This document shows, in pieces, positions 37,153 to 39,170 of a stretch of 39,170 nt of DNA. The stretch lies in assembly GCA_903836265.1 (NCBI GenBank), contig CAILQK010000072.1:1-39170 (forward strand). The letters are read 5' to 3'. Origin of the DNA: an uncultured Bacteroidota bacterium. Lineage in GTDB: Bacteria; Bacteroidota; Bacteroidia; Chitinophagales; Saprospiraceae. Position 1 is the stretch's first letter, and each line of letters opens with the position of its first letter. Made by a program: the position numbers and the translations under genes. The notes under the pieces are model-generated. The model did no database searches. It worked only from the letters and a program-made list of their open reading frames with translations, and was not told the origin of the DNA.

Positions 37153-37194
37153 GCGTTGCATCCCCGGCTACAGGGGAGGCAACGCTGTTTTTTT
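37153..37194 (+). terminator. Strong hairpin with T-run in the leader of the 37235 gene (terminator or attenuator)
   Basis: GCGTTGC-A-TCCCC (37153-37165) / GGGGA-G-GCAACGC (37173-37185), then TGTTTTTTTG; ends ~40 bp before the next ATG. Confidence 0.8.
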
Positions 37195-37234
37195 GCATAA
37201 ACCACATTTAGTTTCTCACTAAAATTTCAACACA

Positions 37235-37693
37235 ATGAGTCAATTGCTTTTTAACAAAATGAGGATGGTTGCCAGCGCTTTCGCTATGGTCGCCCTTTTC
37301 CTCGTTTTAGGCACAGTTGACGCACAGGCCCAGCAGGTTACCCGCGCAGCTAATGGTAATCCTTATGAGTCTGTTGCGCAAAAGATGGGAGTGGCAGCCT
37401 GCCAGCCAGGCACAGCTACGAACATTCAGGGGGGCCTTGCCACGCTTACTGCGGAGGCCGAGGCGATGAAAGCACAGCTCAAACTGGGCAATACGTCCAG
37501 TCTGATGCGTGTCAAGTACGAGTACTACACTCTGACAATCAGTGATGTCGAGCAGTATTCAGTAGCAGTAGAGTTTGCAGCACTGACAAATTTGACACGC
37601 GCCAGCCAGATCGTGGGAGACGAGTCTCTGACGAGTCAGCAGCTTGCGGGTATGTACAATGGCGTTCGCACTGCGTTCGGCATGTGCCAGTAA
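37235..37693 (+). CDS. Small secreted hypothetical protein (152 aa)
   Basis: Signal peptide (VALFLVLGTVDAQAQQ), mature protein with two cysteines; no recognised family. Confidence 0.75.
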   Translation: MSQLLFNKMRMVASAFAMVALFLVLGTVDAQAQQVTRAANGNPYESVAQKMGVAACQPGTATNIQGGLATLTAEAEAMKAQLKLGNTSSLMRVKYEYYTLTISDVEQYSVAVEFAALTNLTRASQIVGDESLTSQQLAGMYNGVRTAFGMCQ

Positions 37694-37747
37694 TTCCGTG
37701 AAGCACTTTTCATTAAAAAACAATTCTAAATTCTAAAACTTAATCTC

Positions 37748-39170
37748 ATGATAAGGAAGAATTTTACCTTACTGGGGAATCTGGTGGTTTTTGCGCTGCT
37801 GAGCCTTGCAGGAGTTGCTTCTGCACAGACTTTCAACGGCTCGAACCTCAACCAGAACGGCAACTCTGCCATTCCTCTGACGGGAACCGGTGGCTGCTTT
37901 GGTGCCGCCAATTTCAACTGTAATGTTACGGGCACAGTCACAAAGCCTGAGAAAGTCACAATCAACCTGACCCACACCTGGGCTGGTGACCTGGAAATCT
38001 ACCTCCAGGCTCCAAACGGTGAGCGTATCGCCCTGTCAACAGGCAATGGTGGCTCCGGTGACAACTTCACCAACACCGTGTTCCAGGATGGTGCACCTTC
38101 TATCACAACAGGTACAGCTCCTTTCACCGGCACTTTCGCTCCTGAAGGTGCGGTAGGTGGCTTCTGTGCAACCATTCCTGCAGGTACTATCGGTACACTG
38201 GCCGGGTTCACAACCGGTCAGACCGGTAACTGGCAGCTGCGTATCGAAGACAACGCTGGTGGTGATTCAGGCAACGTAACCAGCTGGTCTATCCAGTTTG
38301 CCGCTCCGCCGCCTCCTGTTGATCCATGTGTATTCACTTGCCCGCCAAGTGTTACCGTGAACCTCGACGGTGGCGAATGCTCTGCATTTGTTGACTACAA
38401 TGCTCCAACCTTCACAGGCAACTGCTCTGTTCCTGTTGTTACTCCGGGTTCCATTACCCAGAATAACAACATGAATATCGTTGATGACGCCCTTGCATTC
38501 GGTACTACTCCCGAGAGCCACTGGCGCGCCTATGCTGCCCAGACTCAGGACTTCACTGTGAACTCCCTGACAATGGCTGCATGGAACTCCGGTACTGTAC
38601 AGGTATTCATCTACTCCTACACCGGTAACATCGGTACAGGTACGCTGAATACAGCACAAATGACACTGCTGGGATCGTCCCCTGCAACTGCGGTTGTTGG
38701 TAATGCGGGTGCAGATATTACTTTCCCGGTTAACTTCACTACACCGGTCGTAATTCCTGCCAACACCAAGTTTGTCGTTGAGCAGCGTAAAGTGGCTGGT
38801 GGCACTTTCGTAATGGCCAGTAACTACGCTGGTTCTTCACAGCCAAGCTATATCAGTGCGCCTGTTGCGCCGACTCCAACAAGCTATGCCAGCTATGGTT
38901 TCGGTTTCATTCACCTGATCCAGCGCCTGAACGGTACGTTCATCCAGAACGGCAACCCGATTATCGTACAGACTTCCGGTCTGCCATCAGGTTCCGAGTT
39001 CCCGATTGGTACTACCAAGAACTGCTTCAGCCTGCGCAGCCCTGTAACCGGTGTCGAAATCGGCAACTGCTGCTTTGATGTAGTTGTTAAAGAATACCCG
39101 AACCCGATCCAGCAGCTGAACTGCAATGATCTGGTAAATATTTCCCTGGATGAAGACTGCTCTTCCTGCA
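37748..39170 (+). CDS. Large secreted protein with P-domain-like and HYR-like domains, 3'-truncated by the window edge
   Basis: ATG 37748 is open to the window end, so it is absent from the ORF track. MIRKNFTLLGNLVVFALLSLAGVASAQ signal; VTINLTHTWAGDLEIYLQAPNGERIALST...GNWQLRIEDNAGGDSGNVTSWSIQF P-domain-like; CPPSVTVNLDGGECSAFVDY and SGSEFPIGTTKNCFSLRSPVTGVEIGNCCFDVVV HYR-like. Confidence 0.88.
   Translation, partial: MIRKNFTLLGNLVVFALLSLAGVASAQTFNGSNLNQNGNSAIPLTGTGGCFGAANFNCNVTGTVTKPEKVTINLTHTWAGDLEIYLQAPNGERIALSTGNGGSGDNFTNTVFQDGAPSITTGTAPFTGTFAPEGAVGGFCATIPAGTIGTLAGFTTGQTGNWQLRIEDNAGGDSGNVTSWSIQFAAPPPPVDPCVFTCPPSVTVNLDGGECSAFVDYNAPTFTGNCSVPVVTPGSITQNNNMNIVDDALAFGTTPESHWRAYAAQTQDFTVNSLTMAAWNSGTVQVFIYSYTGNIGTGTLNTAQMTLLGSSPATAVVGNAGADITFPVNFTTPVVIPANTKFVVEQRKVAGGTFVMASNYAGSSQPSYISAPVAPTPTSYASYGFGFIHLIQRLNGTFIQNGNPIIVQTSGLPSGSEFPIGTTKNCFSLRSPVTGVEIGNCCFDVVVKEYPNPIQQLNCNDLVNISLDEDCSSC

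Noticed and set aside
1-39170. CRISPR arrays, tRNA/rRNA genes, transposases
   Set aside because: None seen on reading; no regularly spaced repeats, no recognisable tRNA/rRNA, and no transposase or integrase motifs in the ORF translations.

Overview
The window comes from a Bacteroidota genome, probably Saprospiria-like. I infer this from T9SS PorP/OmpA-family genes, DUF4252 pairs, TAnnTTTG -7 promoters and a BshA homologue. Most of it is ordinary chromosome: rplU-rpmA, crcB, tryptophan 2,3-dioxygenase, GGGP synthase-like gene, bshA, an ECF sigma/anti-sigma/DUF4252 operon, aceE, a Crp/Fnr regulator, typA, queA, DUF2795, a YncE/phosphoesterase lipoprotein, YfhO, PorP, OmpA-DUF1573, a haem-binding protein, a CRTAC1-like FG-GAP protein, and a large secreted protein running off the right edge. 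That last CDS is absent from the supplied ORF track because it has no stop in the window. I could not demonstrate a complete new system. The best leads are: (1) an ~0.8-kb non-coding locus (13.06-13.89 kb) with two diverged copies of a promoter-like block 302 bp apart and a structured 3' end with a GC-rich terminator; (2) ribosomal protein L27 fused to a helix-hairpin-helix extension; (3) a small AT-rich island between rpmA and crcB holding an apparently chimeric or decayed AAA ATPase ORF, with inverted repeats at the internal junction and right flank; (4) a truncated sulfatase remnant squeezed between a terminator and a convergent gene; (5) a two-hairpin leader upstream of a secreted-protein gene; (6) an OmpA protein with a C-terminal DUF1573-like domain. 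All product names come from reading the translations by eye; no database search was run.
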